NCBI RefSeq assembly: GCF_900163545.1 | Contig: NZ_FUHW01000025.1 | Span: 20,944-84,943, forward strand | Origin: Arthrobacter rhombi | GTDB taxonomy: Bacteria > Actinomycetota > Actinomycetes > Actinomycetales > Micrococcaceae | Direction of reading: 5' to 3' | DNA length: 64,000 bases | Shown here: positions 63,843-64,000 of the stretch, one piece after another | How the letters are laid out: each line of letters begins with the position of its first letter | Numbering within the stretch: position 1 is the first letter of the stretch | Translations under genes and position numbers: made by a program | The notes under the pieces: generated by a model | Databases searched by the model: none | What the model saw: only the letters and a program-made list of their open reading frames with translations | What the model was told of the DNA's origin: nothing

Positions 63843-64000
63843 CTAGCTGGTATCTCCGGGCAAGGGTGGTGCCTGGGACCGATAAAGATGCCCTGTCGGG
63901 GTGGTGACCACCATGGTATGCCGCCCCCGGCCACGGTTTCGGTCATCCAACCGGACGCTTCCTTGCTGTAATTGCAATCAGCACACAGGCCCGCGGAATT
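63843..64000 (-). pseudogene. HNH endonuclease (DUF222 type) C-terminal fragment, frameshifted, cut by the window edge
   Basis: Read on the minus strand from the window edge, one frame gives GLCADCNYSKEASGW, the typical end of the HNH zinc/nuclease motif of actinobacterial DUF222 proteins. After a one-base break near 63938-63946 another frame continues with RHTMVVTTPTGHLYRSQAP and stops at 63843. These two pieces are the usual consecutive end of that family. The start lies outside the window. The break is either a true lesion, common in these repeated genes, or a consensus error. Confidence 0.6.

Overview
The window is one GC-rich stretch of chromosome from a high-GC Gram-positive bacterium. 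The gene order (rimP-nusA-ylxR-infB-rbfA, truB, ribF, rpsO-pnp-M16 peptidase, dapB, dapA-rnj-ftsK-pgsA-cinA-clgR, recA-recX, miaB-miaA-dapF, hflX, and lexA next to a divergent LysM gene) is the ancestral actinobacterial order, also known from Mycobacterium tuberculosis. Protein details (PriA-type HisA, IF-3 and L20 with Ala/Lys-rich tails, ClgR, DUF3046, DUF1844, SseB-like) suggest a Micrococcaceae member close to Arthrobacter. The genus is not resolved. No rRNA, tRNA, insertion sequence, prophage or CRISPR array is visible.

Layout. 1-5600: a lipoprotein penicillin-binding protein and a small HExxH protein on the plus strand, then a minus-strand operon of cation transporter, Nudix hydrolase and pyroglutamyl peptidase, and a TrmH-type rRNA methyltransferase. 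5700-8500: infC-rpmI-rplT with a structured leader, and divergent DUF1844. 8590-13400: sseB-like, hisA, a 50-codon membrane protein gene, hisH, hisB, hisC and a LysM gene divergent from lexA. 13650-24500: lexA, dinG, hflX, a small methyltransferase, dapF, miaA, miaB, recX, recA, DUF3046. 24500-32390: marR, clgR, cinA, pgsA, ftsK, rnj, dapA. 32590-36660: an inserted block with a frameshifted acyltransferase-like membrane gene, a GAP-family membrane protein and a two-component system. 36680-37915: a TPR protein and dapB. 37930-44240: molybdenum cofactor and molybdate uptake genes. 44390-53935: AGCS symporter, M16 peptidase, pnp, rpsO, methyltransferase, ribF, two membrane proteins, truB. 54170-61320: an inserted MFS exporter, then rbfA, infB, ylxR, nusA, rimP. 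61490-64000: a DUF4439 protein, an antibiotic-kinase-like protein and the broken end of an HNH endonuclease gene at the window edge.

How they work together. Most genes are housekeeping: ribosome assembly and translation factors, RNA decay (pnp, rnj), tRNA/rRNA modification, lysine/peptidoglycan precursor synthesis (dapA, dapB, dapF), histidine synthesis, recombination and the SOS response (lexA, recA, recX and a LysM division inhibitor under a shared LexA box). Accessory insertions interrupt the conserved order at three places (32.6-36.7 kb, 37.9-45.9 kb, 54.2-55.6 kb).

The most interesting signals are a three-segment, mutually exclusive pairing array upstream of infC that looks like a transcription attenuator, combined with an AUC start codon; an L20 ribosomal protein fused to an extra C-terminal domain; two palindromic operator candidates placed on leaderless promoters in the molybdenum locus; and three single-base frameshifts (acyltransferase-like gene, moeA, HNH gene) that are either real lesions or consensus errors.
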